The notes under the pieces: generated by a model
What the model was told of the DNA's origin: nothing
Databases searched by the model: none
The model's input: only the letters and a program-made list of their open reading frames with translations
Position numbers and translations under genes: made by a program
NCBI RefSeq assembly: GCF_003432485.1
Contig: NZ_QVNQ01000004.1
Location: 620,001-684,000, forward strand
From: Actinomadura spongiicola
Lineage (GTDB): Bacteria; Actinomycetota; Actinomycetes; Streptosporangiales; Streptosporangiaceae
Direction of reading: 5' to 3'
DNA: 64,000 nucleotides
In this document: positions 48,875 to 59,013 of the stretch, piece by piece
Layout: every line of letters starts with the position of its first letter
Position numbering within the stretch: the stretch's first letter is position 1

Positions 48875-50232
48875 TGGGCGATCTCGCGCCACCACCGGCG
48901 GGCAGCGGCCTCAAAGCGGTGCCCGGCGGGGGCGGAATCCCCTTCATCGGCAGCACCTTCGCCGTGATGCGCGACCCGGTGGGCATGGCGCGCAAACGGT
49001 ACGCGGAACTCGGGCCGGTCGCCTGGGGATGGCTGCTCGGGCAGCGGACCGTCACCGTTCACGGGCCGGAGGCCGCCGAGGTCGTCCTCGTCGACCGGGA
49101 CGACGCGTTCGCGAGCGGGCCCGCGTGGAGCTACTTCATCGGGCCGTTCTTCCGCCGCGGGCTCATGCTCCTCGACTTCGAGGAACACCTGCACCATCGC
49201 CGCATCATGCGGCAGGCGTTCAGCCGTCCCCGGCTCCGCGCCTACCTGGAGATGATGGCGGACGGCGTCGTCGACGGTGTGGGACGTTGGCGGCCCGGCG
49301 CGGGATTCCGGGTGTACGACCATGTCAAGCAGCTCACCCTCGACCTCGCCGTGGACGTGCTCATGGGAGTCGAGTTGGAGGACGGCGAGCGTGCCCGTGT
49401 CAACGGGGCCTTCATCGACGCCGTCCGCGCGGGAACGGCGTACGTGCGCTTTCCCGTGCCCGGGCTGCGCTGGCACCGTGGGCTTCGGGCTCGACGAACA
49501 CTGGAGGAGTTCTTTCGCCGGTGGCTGCCCGCCAAGCGGCGGGACGGCGGGAACGACCTGTTCGCGGCGCTGTGCTCGGCGGAGTCCGATGACGGGCAAC
49601 GGTTCACCGATGACGACGTCGTCAACCACATGATCTTCGCGTTGATGGCGGCGCACGACACGACCACCATCACGCTCACGTCGATGGCGTACCACCTCGC
49701 CCGGCGTCCCGAATGGCAGGAGCGGCTCCGGGACGAGTCCCTGGCCGCCGGAGACTCGCTGACGTTCGAGGATCTCAACGCTCTCACCGGCCTGGATTCG
49801 GTGATGAAGGAGTCCATGCGGTTGATCGCGCCCGTTCCGGCGCTGCCGCGCAAGGTCGTCAAGGACACCGCTGTCCTCGGGTTCCACATCCCCGCGGGCA
49901 CCACCGTCGTCGTGCCGATGCTCAGCAACCACCGCATGGCCGACTGGTGGCCCGACCCGGACACCTTCGACCCCGGCCGCTTCTCCCCGGAACGCCGCGA
50001 GGACAAGATCCACCGGTACGCGTGGTCGCCGTTCGGCGGCGGCGCGCACACCTGCATCGGCATCCACCTCGCCGGAACGCAGGTGAAGACGATCATGCAT
50101 GAGATGCTGCGGCGCTTCCGCTGGAGCGTCCCGACGGGATACGAGATGCCCCTCGACACCACGTCCCTGCCGTCGCCGAAGGACGGGCTGCCCGTCCGCC
50201 TTGAGGCGCTGGAACCTAGAGCGTCGCGGTGA
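48874..50232 (+). CDS. Cytochrome P450
   Basis: A 452-residue P450 mono-oxygenase. Helix I reads FALMAAHDTTTITL, the K-helix MKESMRLIAPVPAL gives ExxR, FDPGRFSPERRED the PERF region, and SPFGGGAHTCIGIHLAGTQ holds the haem cysteine. It is soluble, with a proline-rich N-terminus (PGGGGIPFIGS). A fatty-acid or lipid substrate is suggested by the two acid-activating genes before it. ATG 48874 overlaps the fusion-gene stop (TGATG). The 3' end overlaps the convergent lhgO gene by 17 bp. No ferredoxin gene is adjacent. Confidence 0.94.
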   Translation: MGDLAPPPAGSGLKAVPGGGGIPFIGSTFAVMRDPVGMARKRYAELGPVAWGWLLGQRTVTVHGPEAAEVVLVDRDDAFASGPAWSYFIGPFFRRGLMLLDFEEHLHHRRIMRQAFSRPRLRAYLEMMADGVVDGVGRWRPGAGFRVYDHVKQLTLDLAVDVLMGVELEDGERARVNGAFIDAVRAGTAYVRFPVPGLRWHRGLRARRTLEEFFRRWLPAKRRDGGNDLFAALCSAESDDGQRFTDDDVVNHMIFALMAAHDTTTITLTSMAYHLARRPEWQERLRDESLAAGDSLTFEDLNALTGLDSVMKESMRLIAPVPALPRKVVKDTAVLGFHIPAGTTVVVPMLSNHRMADWWPDPDTFDPGRFSPERREDKIHRYAWSPFGGGAHTCIGIHLAGTQVKTIMHEMLRRFRWSVPTGYEMPLDTTSLPSPKDGLPVRLEALEPRASR

Positions 50233-51403
50233 CGTGCTCCGCGATGGCCAACGACGACGTCGCCGCCGGGGACGGGGCGTTCCGGAGACTGACGATCGGG
50301 CCGATCCGGGTGATGCGGAAGTCGTCGACCAGGGAACCGTCCGGGTCGACGGCCTGGGCGCGGACGCCCGCGGGTGCCCGGACGACGTCGCTCGGCGCCA
50401 GCTCCGGGACGAAACTCCGTGCCTCCTTGATGAACGCCCGCCGGACCGCCGAGCCGTACAGCTCCCGCGCGCCCGTCCGCCAGTGCTCCCGGGCCAGGCG
50501 GCGGAAACCCGGCCAGCGGACGGTCTCCCACACGTCCGCCGGGCGCACGTCACGCCACCGGTACCCCTCCCTGGCCAGGGCGAGGACGGCGTTCGGGCCG
50601 ATGTCCACGCCGCCGTCCACCCGGCGCGTGAAATGCACCCCGAGGAACGGGTAGCGCGGGTCGGGGACGGGATAGATCAGGCCGCGGACCAGGTCCGTCC
50701 GGGAGGGGAGCAGGCGTAGATACTCGCCCCGGAACGGGACGATCGCCGGTGCCGCCGTGTCGCCCGCCAGCCGCGCCACCCGGTCGGAGTGCAGGCCCGC
50801 GCAGATCACCAGGCGGTCGAACGTCACGCGGTCGTGGGGGGAGACGGCCGTGACCCGGTCGCCGGTCCTGTTGAGGCGTTCGACCTCGAAGCCGAACCTG
50901 AGTTCACCGCCCGCCGCCACGACGTCGTCGGCGAAGGCCCGTGCCACGGCCCCAAAGTCGGTGATCGCGGTGGTGGGGGAGTGCAGCGCGGCGATCCCGG
51001 CCGCGTGCGGCTCGATCTCGCGCAGCCCGCCCGGCGTCAGCCGCCGCAGCCCCGGGACCCCGTTCGCGGTGGCGCGGCGCTCGATCTCGTCCAGGGCCGC
51101 CAACTCCGCCGCGCTCCGGGCCACGACGATCTTGCCGCACTCCACGTAGGGCAGGTTACGGTCATGGCAATATTCCCTGAGCTTGACGATTCCGCGCCTG
51201 CACAGCGTCGCCTTCAACGAACCCGGAGCGTAGTAGAGACCCGCGTGCGCGACCCCGCTGTTGCGGCCCGTCTGATGGACCGCGACACGGTCCTCCTTCT
51301 CCAGGACCGTCACCCTCAGGTCCGGGCGCGTCCGCGCCAACCGGCGCGCGATCGCCAGCCCGACGATGCCCGCGCCGACCACGCCGACCTGTACGTCCGC
51401 CAC
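50216..51403 (-). CDS. lhgO: L-2-hydroxyglutarate oxidase
   Basis: A 395-residue FAD-dependent oxidoreductase of the DAO fold. The dinucleotide motif is VGVVGAGIVGLAIARRL, followed by HQTGRNSGVAHAGLYYAPGS, the signature of LhgO, and KIVVA, FRGEYLRL, YPVPDPRYPFLGVHFTR and DIGPNAVLAL. It returns L-2-hydroxyglutarate to 2-oxoglutarate and passes electrons to the respiratory chain. GTG 51403 is the start. It is monocistronic. Confidence 0.9.
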   Translation of the reverse strand: MADVQVGVVGAGIVGLAIARRLARTRPDLRVTVLEKEDRVAVHQTGRNSGVAHAGLYYAPGSLKATLCRRGIVKLREYCHDRNLPYVECGKIVVARSAAELAALDEIERRATANGVPGLRRLTPGGLREIEPHAAGIAALHSPTTAITDFGAVARAFADDVVAAGGELRFGFEVERLNRTGDRVTAVSPHDRVTFDRLVICAGLHSDRVARLAGDTAAPAIVPFRGEYLRLLPSRTDLVRGLIYPVPDPRYPFLGVHFTRRVDGGVDIGPNAVLALAREGYRWRDVRPADVWETVRWPGFRRLAREHWRTGARELYGSAVRRAFIKEARSFVPELAPSDVVRAPAGVRAQAVDPDGSLVDDFRITRIGPIVSLRNAPSPAATSSLAIAEHVTATL

Positions 51404-51443
51404 ACCCGCACCCTAGTCGGCGGGTTCCGGGCGACGCCCCGGG

Positions 51444-51635
51444 TCAGCTGCCGAGGCGCTTGCGTCCCTGCGCGCGCACGCGCTTGCGCTGAGACGGGTC
51501 GAGCATCAGGTATCCGACGAGCGGTGTCCCGAGGACACCGAGGATGATCAGCGCGGTCAGCCACCAGGGAAAGATGAACAGGGTCAGGAAGCCGACGACG
51601 ACGCCGCCGATCACGAACTTTGTCTGGGCCGACAT
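51444..51635 (-). CDS. Small two-helix membrane protein
   Basis: A 63-residue protein with two hydrophobic segments (VIGGVVVGFLTLFIF and LTALIILGVLGTPLVGYLML) and a basic tail (RKRVRAQGRKRLG). No function is known. ATG 51635 has CGGAGGTA upstream, which settles the start over a longer frame. Confidence 0.75.
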   Translation of the reverse strand: MSAQTKFVIGGVVVGFLTLFIFPWWLTALIILGVLGTPLVGYLMLDPSQRKRVRAQGRKRLGS

Positions 51636-51776
51636 CTGGTACCTCCGTAGACGGGCCGCCACTTCGTACAACGGCCGCCCCGCGACCGCTGTTCCACGAT
51701 ATGTCGCGAGTCTGCGCGTTGGCCACCACCGTGACCCGTCCGGCCCGCCGGCTGATGATCCGCTGGAAGCGCGCTG

Positions 51777-52580
51777 CTAGATGCGCAGGGAGAGCTGTCC
51801 TCCGCCGAGCGTGCGCAGGACCTCGGCGTGCAGTTTGCCGTTCGTGCACACGACGCTGCCGCCCTCCACGCCGGGCTTGCCGGACAGGTCGGTGAACGTG
51901 CCCCCGGCCTCCTCCACGATGACCTGGAGCGCCGCGAGGTCCCACAGCGACACCTCCGGCTCGGCGGAGATGTCGACGGCGCCCTCGGCGACCATCATGT
52001 GCGACCAGAAGTCGCCGAACGCCCTCGTCCGCCACACCTCGCGGGTCAGGTCGAGGAACCGGTCGAGGCGGCCCTGCTCCTCCCAGCCGCTGAGGCTGGA
52101 GAACGACAGGGACGCGTCCGTCAGCTCCGACACCGACGACACGGTCATCCGGGTGGCGCGGGTCAGGCTGCGTCCCGTCCAGGCGCCGCCGCCGCGCGCC
52201 GCCCACCAGCGGCGGTTCAGCGCGGGCGCCGACACGACCCCGACGACGATCTCGTCGTTCTCCATCAGCGCGATCAGCGTCGCCCACACCGGCACGCCCC
52301 GCACGAAGTTCTTCGTCCCGTCGATCGGGTCGATGATCCAGCAGCGGTTCCCGAAGCCGGTCTTGCCGAACTCCTCGCCGTACACCGCGTCGCGGGGACG
52401 GGCCCGCTTCAGCGTGCCGCGGATCTGCTCCTCGACGCTGCGGTCGGCGTCGCTGACCGGCGTCAGGTCCGGCTTGGTCTCGATGTCGAGATCGAGCGCG
52501 CGGAAACGCCTGGTCGTGATGTCGTCGGCCCCGTCCGCCAGCACATGCGCGAGACGCAGGTCATCGGAATAGCCCGCCAC
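51777..52580 (-). CDS. hisN: Histidinol-phosphatase, inositol-monophosphatase type
   Basis: A 267-residue Mg-dependent phosphatase. [20 protein letters not shown] at the N-terminus is characteristic of actinobacterial HisN, and the metal site is [24 protein letters not shown] and [17 protein letters not shown]. It removes phosphate from histidinol phosphate in histidine synthesis; a related inositol-phosphate role cannot be excluded. GTG 52580 begins at the family's usual N-terminus and lies 8 nt after a TAGCGT hexamer, suggesting a leaderless mRNA. The frame is open further upstream. Confidence 0.85.
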   Translation of the reverse strand: MAGYSDDLRLAHVLADGADDITTRRFRALDLDIETKPDLTPVSDADRSVEEQIRGTLKRARPRDAVYGEEFGKTGFGNRCWIIDPIDGTKNFVRGVPVWATLIALMENDEIVVGVVSAPALNRRWWAARGGGAWTGRSLTRATRMTVSSVSELTDASLSFSSLSGWEEQGRLDRFLDLTREVWRTRAFGDFWSHMMVAEGAVDISAEPEVSLWDLAALQVIVEEAGGTFTDLSGKPGVEGGSVVCTNGKLHAEVLRTLGGGQLSLRI

Positions 52581-52714
52581 GGCGAGCAACGCTACCCTGA
52601 GCACCGGCCGTCCAGACACACTTACCCGGCCGTTCCGGCTTTTCGGTCGGCCACCTCCGGCGCGGCGCGGCGTTCCGGCCCGACGATCGCGTCCGGGAAT
52701 GGCAGCATGGGCCC

Positions 52715-53566
52715 ATGGCGCACGATCTTCCCGCATGGGTGGCCGAGCTGACCGACCCGCGCCGGGCGGAAACGCTCGACGAGCTCGCCGACCGCCTCGT
52801 CCCGCTCGCCGAGCACGCCATCGACGTGTCCCGGCGGTTGCAGACACAGCTCAACGAGCTCAACGACCCGTTCAAGCGCGAGGCCCTCTACGGGCGCGTG
52901 GAACGGTTGAAGGCACGGGTGGGCGAGGCCCTCGACGAGATCACCTCGGAGATCGCCGCGTCCGGGGAGCAGCGCATCGACCGGGTCGTCGCGGACTGGG
53001 CCGGACGGGCCGGGCCCGCCGGGCGCGGCGAGCTGGAGCGGGAACTGCGGCGCAGGCTGGATCGTGACATCGTGCCGGTGCTGTCGCAGCGGCAGCGGGA
53101 CGTCGCCGAACGCGTCGCCGAACGCACCTCGACGGCGCTGGAGGAGGCGACGCAGACGCTGCTCACCCGCGTGGAGGACCTCGCCAGGGCGGTCACCGAC
53201 CTGATCCACGACGTGCTTCCCCTGGCCCGGGAGGGGCTGGCGCTCGCCGGCCGGATCTCGACGCTGTCGGGCCACGCCCGCAAGGCGGGACGTGGACCGG
53301 TCCCGGACGAGCTGAAGGAGGCGGGCGCCGAGACGGCCCGCGCGTTCGACGAGGCCGTCGCGCGGCTGGAACTGGAATGGGCGGCGCTCGGAGCGCGGTC
53401 GGCGAGCGTCCGGGCCGCGCTGCGCGGCGCGGAGGAGAGCGCGTTCAGCCGCGTCACCGAGGAGATGACCCGGTGCGTGGAGGAACTCGCGCCCGACCAC
53501 ATCAAGGCCCTGAACGACGCCGAGGCTCGGGCGCGGAGCCTGTTCGAGGAACCCTCCAACAGTTAG
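52715..53566 (+). CDS. Coiled-coil hypothetical protein
   Basis: A 283-residue, highly charged, almost fully helical protein without membrane segments. A long coiled coil (about 25-270) contains many heptad-like Leu/Ala positions and Arg/Glu pairs. I do not recognise a family. ATG 52715 is the start. It is divergent from hisN and convergent with the kinase gene; a structural or scaffold role is possible but unsupported. Confidence 0.65.
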   Translation: MAHDLPAWVAELTDPRRAETLDELADRLVPLAEHAIDVSRRLQTQLNELNDPFKREALYGRVERLKARVGEALDEITSEIAASGEQRIDRVVADWAGRAGPAGRGELERELRRRLDRDIVPVLSQRQRDVAERVAERTSTALEEATQTLLTRVEDLARAVTDLIHDVLPLAREGLALAGRISTLSGHARKAGRGPVPDELKEAGAETARAFDEAVARLELEWAALGARSASVRAALRGAEESAFSRVTEEMTRCVEELAPDHIKALNDAEARARSLFEEPSNS

Positions 53567-53573
53567 GGCGGGC

Positions 53574-53666
53574 TCACAGCGCTTGCGGGAAGTGGAACAG
53601 TCTTCCCGGGTCGTACTCGGGCCTCGCGCCGCGTTCCAGAGCGTTCCAGTCGCCGGAAGCGTCCAT
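53574..53666 (-). pseudogene. Possible remnant of an FAD-oxidoreductase C-terminus
   Basis: A 30-codon frame ending EYDPGRLFHFPQAL. The YDP-x-F-x-FPQ pattern is the end of berberine-bridge-type FAD-dependent oxidoreductases (BBE domain). Nothing else of such a gene is present, so this would be a remnant left of a deletion. Confidence 0.3.
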
Positions 53667-53671
53667 GGTCG

Positions 53672-55237
53672 TCAGGCGGTGCCGCGCAGCGTGTCGAGGA
53701 ACGTCTCGTAGACCGGGACGGCCCCGTCCCAATGCTTCTGGCTCGCCATGAGGATGATCTGGTAGATGGCGCCGTCGAACCGGAACACCCGGACACGGAC
53801 CCGACCGGGAAGGCCGTTCCGGACGAAGGTGAACTGGGCCTCGGCGGCCATGTCCCCCTGGTAGGGGATCTTCCGGTCGAAGCTCTCCTCCTTGAACTTC
53901 GGGTACTGGGTCGTGTCCGCCTTCATCTTGCCGAGCGCGGAGGCCAGGCCGTTTCCGGGGTCGGGGAAGGCCGTGGACACCAGACGCTGGATCGCCAGGC
54001 CCCGCACCACTCCCTCGGTCGGATCCTTGATCGTCAGGTCGTCTCCCGAGACCTCGACCTGCCAGCCCCGCGGGACCGCCGCGACGAAGGCCGATCCGCG
54101 ATGGAGGCGGTACCCGGAGGGCAGGGCCACGTTCTGCCGCGTCGACGTGGACGCCTGGCCGGACGACGACGCCCTGCCGGACGGCGACGTCCGCGGGTCG
54201 GCGTCCTCGCCGCCGGCGGTGAAGATCACGATGGAGGCGATGGCGACGACCAGCGCGGCGGCGAAGACCCCGGCCGGGACGATCAGCGGCCACGGCACGC
54301 GTCTCGGCGGGCGCGGTGGGTGCGGCGGGACGGTTCCGGGAACCGTCGGCGGGGCCGGCGGCGGAAGCGTCAGGTTGTGCGGCGCCGCGTTCCGCGGAGG
54401 CGGTGGCAAGGGGGCGAGGGGGCCCTGGGCGACCTGGCGGAGGAGCCGCCCCGCCTCGTCGGGGCTCATTCGCTGCTCGGGGTCCTTGCGGAGCAGGCCG
54501 TACAGGACGGGAGCGAGAGGCCCGGCGAGCTGGAGCGGATCGGGGTCGTCGGACAGGACGGCGGCCATCACTCCCCACACGTCCGGCCGTTTGTACGGGG
54601 GGCGGCCCTCCACGGCGGCGTACAGGGTCGCGCCGAGGGACCACAGGTCCGACGCGGGCGTGGCCTTCTGGTAGCGGGCCTGCTCGGGCGCCAGGTAGGC
54701 GGGCGACCCCACGATGGCGCCCGCCTGGGTGAGGGTCTCGTCCCCGGCGACGGTCGCGATGCCGAAGTCGGTGAGCACGGCCCGGTCCGGGGGCAGCAGC
54801 ACGTTGCCGGGCTTGACGTCCCGGTGCACGACCCCGGCGGCGTGCGCGGCGCGCAACGCGTCCAGCAGGTCCGCGCCGATCGCCGCGACCCGCCGGGGCG
54901 GCAGCGGCCCCTCCCGCGCGATCAACTTGTCGAGGCTCTCGGCGCGGACGAGCCGCATCACGATCCAGGGGCGCCCGTCCTCCTCGACGACGTCGTGGAC
55001 GGTCACGATGCCCGGATGGTCCAGCCGCGCCGCCGACCTGGCCTCCCGGAACGTCCGCGCGTACGTCCGTTCCACCTGCGCCTCGTCCAGGCCCTCCGGC
55101 GGCGTCACCTCCTTGACGGCCACCTCGCGGTCGAGCGTGCGGTCGCGGGCCAGCCACACGGCGCCCATCCCGCCGCGTCCGAGCACCTCCACCAGCTCGT
55201 AGCGCGCTGCGATCAACCGGACCATGGCAGCGACCAT
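53672..55237 (-). CDS. Membrane Ser/Thr protein kinase (PknB type)
   Basis: A 521-residue protein. The Hanks-type kinase domain spans about 10-265: VLGRGGMGAVWLA, AVKEVTPP, HRDVKPGNVLL, LTDFGIATVAG and GSPAYLAPEQA. A Pro-rich linker precedes one membrane helix (VPWPLIVPAGVFAAALVVAI, about 325-350). The extracellular part (about 370-521) is a single globular domain, not PASTA repeats. It should autophosphorylate and signal envelope or extracellular conditions. ATG 55237 or ATG 55225 may be used. It precedes rsgA's stop by 30 bp. Confidence 0.92.
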   Translation of the reverse strand: MVAAMVRLIAARYELVEVLGRGGMGAVWLARDRTLDREVAVKEVTPPEGLDEAQVERTYARTFREARSAARLDHPGIVTVHDVVEEDGRPWIVMRLVRAESLDKLIAREGPLPPRRVAAIGADLLDALRAAHAAGVVHRDVKPGNVLLPPDRAVLTDFGIATVAGDETLTQAGAIVGSPAYLAPEQARYQKATPASDLWSLGATLYAAVEGRPPYKRPDVWGVMAAVLSDDPDPLQLAGPLAPVLYGLLRKDPEQRMSPDEAGRLLRQVAQGPLAPLPPPPRNAAPHNLTLPPPAPPTVPGTVPPHPPRPPRRVPWPLIVPAGVFAAALVVAIASIVIFTAGGEDADPRTSPSGRASSSGQASTSTRQNVALPSGYRLHRGSAFVAAVPRGWQVEVSGDDLTIKDPTEGVVRGLAIQRLVSTAFPDPGNGLASALGKMKADTTQYPKFKEESFDRKIPYQGDMAAEAQFTFVRNGLPGRVRVRVFRFDGAIYQIILMASQKHWDGAVPVYETFLDTLRGTA

Positions 55238-55267
55238 ACCGACGTGAGCCGGGCGAGTCGCCCACTA

Positions 55268-56320
55268 CTACTCGGGCTCCCCCTCGCGGCTGGCGAGCAG
55301 GCGCCGCAGGGAGTCGAGACGGGCGCGGCTGGCGTGCCCGTCGTCGACCCAGCCGTCCAGCCCGCAACTGTCCTGGAGGTGGTCGCAGTGCGGCGGGCAG
55401 CGCTCCGCAGCGCCCTCCGCGAGGTCCTCGAACGCCGCGATGACGTGCCCGGGTTCGACGTGCGCGAGGCCGAAGCTCCGCACGCCCGGCGTGTCGATGA
55501 TCCAGCCGTCGCCGCCGGGCAGCTCCAGCGCGATCGCCGACGACGAGGTGTGCCGGCCCCGGCCGGTGACCGCGTTGACATGGCTGACGGCCCGTTCCGC
55601 GTCCGGGACGAGCGCGTTCACCAGCGTCGACTTGCCGACGCCCGAATGGCCGACGAGCACGCTCGTCCGGCCGGTCAGGTGGCGGCGCAGCCCGTCCGGG
55701 TCGCCGTCGCGGCGCGTCACGGCGTACGGGACGCCGAGCGGCGCGTACTCGGCGATCAGGTCGGCGGGGTCCCCGAGGTCGGCCTTGGTGAGGCACAGCA
55801 GCGGGTCCATCCCCGCGTCGTACGCGGCGACGAGCTGCCGATCGATCATGCGGGGGCGGGGCTCGGGGTCCGCGAGCGCCGTGACGATCACGAGCTGGTC
55901 GGCGTTCGCGACGACGATCCGCTCGAACGGGTCGGTGTCGTCGGCGGTGCGGCGCAGCGACGACGTCCGCGGCTCGACGCGGACGATCCGGGCCAGGGTG
56001 TCGGGGGCGCCGGACACGTCCCCGACCAGCGCCACCCGGTCACCGACGACCACGCCCTTGCGGCCGAGCTCGCGGGCGCGCATCGCGGTGACGCCGCGTT
56101 CGTCGGCGGTGCCGCGGTCGACGACGCAGCGGTACCGGCCCCGGTCCACCGCGATCACGAAACCGGGCGAGGCGTCCTCGTGCGCGGGACGGCGGCGGGT
56201 GCGTGGCCGCGACCCGCGCCGCCCCGGCCGCACCCGGACATCGTCCTCGTCGTAGTCCCCTGTTCGTCGTGCCAGTGGTCCTGTCCCTGCTCTCAGGCGG
56301 GCGCGAGCATCGACGCCCAC
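55268..56320 (-). CDS. rsgA: Ribosome small-subunit-dependent GTPase A
   Basis: A 350-residue circularly permuted GTPase that helps 30S subunit maturation. The OB fold (about 50-120) precedes the G4 LTKAD, G1 [16 protein letters not shown]2/G3 GRGRHTSS and [10 protein letters not shown], and a zinc finger with [12 protein letters not shown]. The first in-frame start is GTG 56320, inside the aroA end. Homologues begin near [11 protein letters not shown] (about 56272), where the codon is CTG after GGACAGGA, so a CTG start is possible. It is co-directional with aroA, which it overlaps. Confidence 0.92.
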   Translation of the reverse strand: MGVDARARLRAGTGPLARRTGDYDEDDVRVRPGRRGSRPRTRRRPAHEDASPGFVIAVDRGRYRCVVDRGTADERGVTAMRARELGRKGVVVGDRVALVGDVSGAPDTLARIVRVEPRTSSLRRTADDTDPFERIVVANADQLVIVTALADPEPRPRMIDRQLVAAYDAGMDPLLCLTKADLGDPADLIAEYAPLGVPYAVTRRDGDPDGLRRHLTGRTSVLVGHSGVGKSTLVNALVPDAERAVSHVNAVTGRGRHTSSSAIALELPGGDGWIIDTPGVRSFGLAHVEPGHVIAAFEDLAEGAAERCPPHCDHLQDSCGLDGWVDDGHASRARLDSLRRLLASREGEPE

Positions 56321-57564
56321 AACTCGGTGAAATCCGGAAGAGTCTTGCCCACGGTGCCCGGATTCTCCACCTCGACGCCGGGAACGGCCAGGCCAAGCAC
56401 GGCCGCCGCCATCACCATCCGGTGGTCGTCGTAGGTGTGGAACACGCCGCCGCGCAACGGTCGCGGCCGGATGTCCAACCCGTCCGGCAGTTCCCTGACG
56501 TCGCCGCCCAGCCCGTTGATCTCGGTGACGAGCGCCGCGAGCCGGTCGGTCTCGTGGCCGCGCAGGTGCGCGATGCCGGTCAACCTGGACGGCGAGTCGG
56601 CGAGCGCGGCGAGCGCCGCGAGCACCGGGGTCAGCTCACCGACCTCGCGCAGGTCGGCGTCCAGCCCGTGGAAGCCGTCGCCGCCGCGGACCGTGAGGCC
56701 GTCCGGGCCGTGGGACACCTGCGCGCCCATCGCGGTGAGCAGGTCGCGCAGCGCGTCGCCCGGTTGTGTGGTCTCGGTCGGCCAGCCGGGCACGGTGACG
56801 CGGCCGCCGGTGACGAGCGCCGCGCCGAGGAACTGCGCCGCGTTCGACAGGTCCGGCTCGATCTCCCTGTCGCCGCCCCGGAGGGTGCCCGGCGCGACCC
56901 GCCACACGTCCGGCTCCGTCTCGACGGCCGCGCCCGCGTCCCGCAGCATCCGGACCGTCATCGCCAGGTGCGGCGCCGACGGCACCGGCGGGCCCTCATG
57001 CCTGACCTGCACGCCCTTCTCGAAGCGCGGCGCGGCCAGCAGCAGCCCCGACACCAGCTGCGACGACCCGGACGCGTCGATCGTGACCTCGCCGCCGTCG
57101 ACGGCGCCCGTCCCGCGCACGGTGAACGGGAGCGCGCCGCGCCCGCCGTCGTCGATCACGGCGCCGAGCGCCCGCAGCGCCGTGATGATCGGGCCCATCG
57201 GACGTTCCCGGGCGCGCGGGTCGCCGTCCACGGCCACCTCGCCGGACGCCAGCGCCGCGACGGGCGGCAGGAACCGCATCACCGTCCCGGCGAGACCCAC
57301 GTCGACCCGCGCCGGACCGGTCAGGTCGCCCGGACGGACCAGCCAGTCCGCGGAGTCGTCGGCGACGTCCACGCCGAGCGCGCGCAGAGCACCCGCCATC
57401 AGGTCGGTGTCGCGGCTGCGCAGCGGCCGCACGATGCGGGACGGCGCGTCCGCGAGCGCGGCGAGCACCAGCGCCCGGTTCGTCATCGACTTCGACCCGG
57501 GCAGCGGCACCACGGCGTCCACCGGGGCATGCGCGACGGGCGCGGACCAGTGCGGAGAGGGCAT
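56293..57564 (-). CDS. aroA: 3-phosphoshikimate 1-carboxyvinyltransferase (EPSP synthase)
   Basis: A 423-residue EPSP synthase, sixth step of the shikimate pathway. The N-terminal [32 protein letters not shown] loop ([10 protein letters not shown]), the [13 protein letters not shown] block, the [19 protein letters not shown] active-site Asp and [14 protein letters not shown] are all present. The LAGT segment lacks the residue pattern of glyphosate-insensitive class II enzymes as far as can be judged by eye. ATG 57564 is the start. Gene order aroA-rsgA is shared with M. tuberculosis (Rv3227-Rv3228). Confidence 0.95.
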   Translation of the reverse strand: MPSPHWSAPVAHAPVDAVVPLPGSKSMTNRALVLAALADAPSRIVRPLRSRDTDLMAGALRALGVDVADDSADWLVRPGDLTGPARVDVGLAGTVMRFLPPVAALASGEVAVDGDPRARERPMGPIITALRALGAVIDDGGRGALPFTVRGTGAVDGGEVTIDASGSSQLVSGLLLAAPRFEKGVQVRHEGPPVPSAPHLAMTVRMLRDAGAAVETEPDVWRVAPGTLRGGDREIEPDLSNAAQFLGAALVTGGRVTVPGWPTETTQPGDALRDLLTAMGAQVSHGPDGLTVRGGDGFHGLDADLREVGELTPVLAALAALADSPSRLTGIAHLRGHETDRLAALVTEINGLGGDVRELPDGLDIRPRPLRGGVFHTYDDHRMVMAAAVLGLAVPGVEVENPGTVGKTLPDFTELWASMLAPA

Positions 57565-57617
57565 GATCCAAGGGTATCCGGCGGCCCGCTCCCGGCGGGA
57601 AACGTTCGGAGGGGCGG

Positions 57618-58310
57618 TCAGAGGGGGATGCTCAGCAGGGTTCCGCCGGTGTCGAGCCGGACCTCGAAACGGGTGATCTCCTGGCGGGTCAGGCCCGTTC
57701 CGCCCTGCATGACGAGCGGCTTCGGCTGCTCCGGCACGCCGTACCCCTTGTCCGGGACGCGCCATCCCGCGACGACGCTGCGTTCGCCGTCCCGGGACAC
57801 GGCCTCCAGGTGGCACCGCAGCGGGCCCTTGATGCCGCGCAGTTCCAGGCCGACCTGCGTCCCCCACCCCTTGTCGACCAGGCCGACCGTGCCGGACGCG
57901 CCGGTCCGCGGGTCCGTCGCCCGGAACTTGTCGCCGGGCAGCGCCTGCCGCACCGGCGGCGTGGAAGGCGTGTCGTCGTCGCCCAGGACCGTCCCGACGC
58001 CGATGCCCGCGGCCAGCGCGACGGCCGCGGCGGCGGACCCGGCGGTGAGGACGGCACGGCGCGACGAACGCCGGTCCGCGCTCCGCTTGCGCCGCATCAT
58101 GTCGACCACCGGCGCCGGGGGAGGGGACGGCGCCGCCGCGGTCACCTCGCCGAGGGACGTGAGGATCCCGGCCGTTCCCGACATCTCGTTCAGCTCGGCC
58201 CGGCAGGGCGCGCACCCGCGCAGATGCGCCTCGAAGGCCCGGCGGTCCCCGTCCTCCAGGAGCCCCAGCGCGTAGGCGCCGACATCGGTGTGCTCGACCT
58301 GGGAGCTCAC
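57618..58310 (-). CDS. Anti-sigma factor (zinc-finger, RskA-like)
   Basis: A 230-residue protein. The N-terminal zinc-binding anti-sigma domain has [12 protein letters not shown] (HxxxCxxC, about 29-40), one membrane helix lies at about 86-108 ([19 protein letters not shown]), and the outer C-terminal domain (about 120-230) has a RskA-like beta-rich pattern. It should hold the neighbouring ECF sigma factor at the membrane. GTG 58310 overlaps the sigma stop by 4 nt (GTGA). Confidence 0.88.
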   Translation of the reverse strand: MSSQVEHTDVGAYALGLLEDGDRRAFEAHLRGCAPCRAELNEMSGTAGILTSLGEVTAAAPSPPPAPVVDMMRRKRSADRRSSRRAVLTAGSAAAAVALAAGIGVGTVLGDDDTPSTPPVRQALPGDKFRATDPRTGASGTVGLVDKGWGTQVGLELRGIKGPLRCHLEAVSRDGERSVVAGWRVPDKGYGVPEQPKPLVMQGGTGLTRQEITRFEVRLDTGGTLLSIPL

Positions 58311-58903
58311 GAGGTCACCCCCCTCTCCTCCAGGGCGACGCGCAACGCGCGCAACGCGTAGTAGACCCGGGACTTGACCGTCCCCACCGGGATCCCGAGG
58401 TACTCGGCGGCCTGGTTGACCGTCCGGTCCCGCAGCACCGTCTCGGTGAGGGCCTGCCGGTGCGCCGGGGACAGCGACTCCAGGGCCTCCGTCACGACCA
58501 CCTTGCGCAGCAGGCCGTCCAGCTCGTCCGCCATCGGCAGGTTCTCCAGGGGGGCGTCACCGACCTCCGGGGGCCGGACCTCGCGCTGCCGCCGGTTGTC
58601 GATCACGATACGCCGGGAGACGGTCGCCAGCCACGGCATCAGCGAGGACGTGCGGTCGTCCAACCGGTCCGCGCTCCGCCACGCCCGGATCATCGTCTCC
58701 TGCACCACGTCCTCGGCCCACGGACGGTCGCCGCCGGTCAACCGGAGGACGAACGCGAGGAGCGGGCGATGGTACTCGCGGTACAGGCCCGCGGCGATGT
58801 CCTCGTCACGCTCCTCGTCACGGTCGTCGCCGCGCGTGCCGGGTCGGCGGAGCAGGCTCCGCAGCCCGCCGGTCTGTCGACCGGAAGATCCGGGAACTGC
58901 CAT
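58307..58903 (-). CDS. ECF-type RNA polymerase sigma factor
   Basis: A 198-residue sigma-70-family ECF factor. Region 2 is [18 protein letters not shown] then [14 protein letters not shown], and region 4 is [18 protein letters not shown] with [20 protein letters not shown]. With its coupled membrane anti-sigma it resembles SigK/SigL-RskA pairs, released by regulated proteolysis. ATG 58903 is preferred to GTG 58969, but neither has a strong Shine-Dalgarno motif. Its own promoter should lie within 58904-59013. Confidence 0.9.
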   Translation of the reverse strand: MAVPGSSGRQTGGLRSLLRRPGTRGDDRDEERDEDIAAGLYREYHRPLLAFVLRLTGGDRPWAEDVVQETMIRAWRSADRLDDRTSSLMPWLATVSRRIVIDNRRQREVRPPEVGDAPLENLPMADELDGLLRKVVVTEALESLSPAHRQALTETVLRDRTVNQAAEYLGIPVGTVKSRVYYALRALRVALEERGVTS

Positions 58904-59013
58904 GGCCGGGGCGTCTCCGTCCTCGTCTACGAGCCGGTCATCTGGCAGTACGGGACCGCGCCACCCCACGGTTCAACGGATTTGAGCCTCCTTTAAGGTT
59001 CCCTTCGGAAAGT

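Noticed and set aside
53574..55796. 740-codon minus-strand frame overlapping the kinase
   Set aside because: Alternative frame of the Ser/Thr kinase and rsgA; Arg/Ala/Gly-rich. Only its last 31 codons, outside the kinase, are considered as a remnant.
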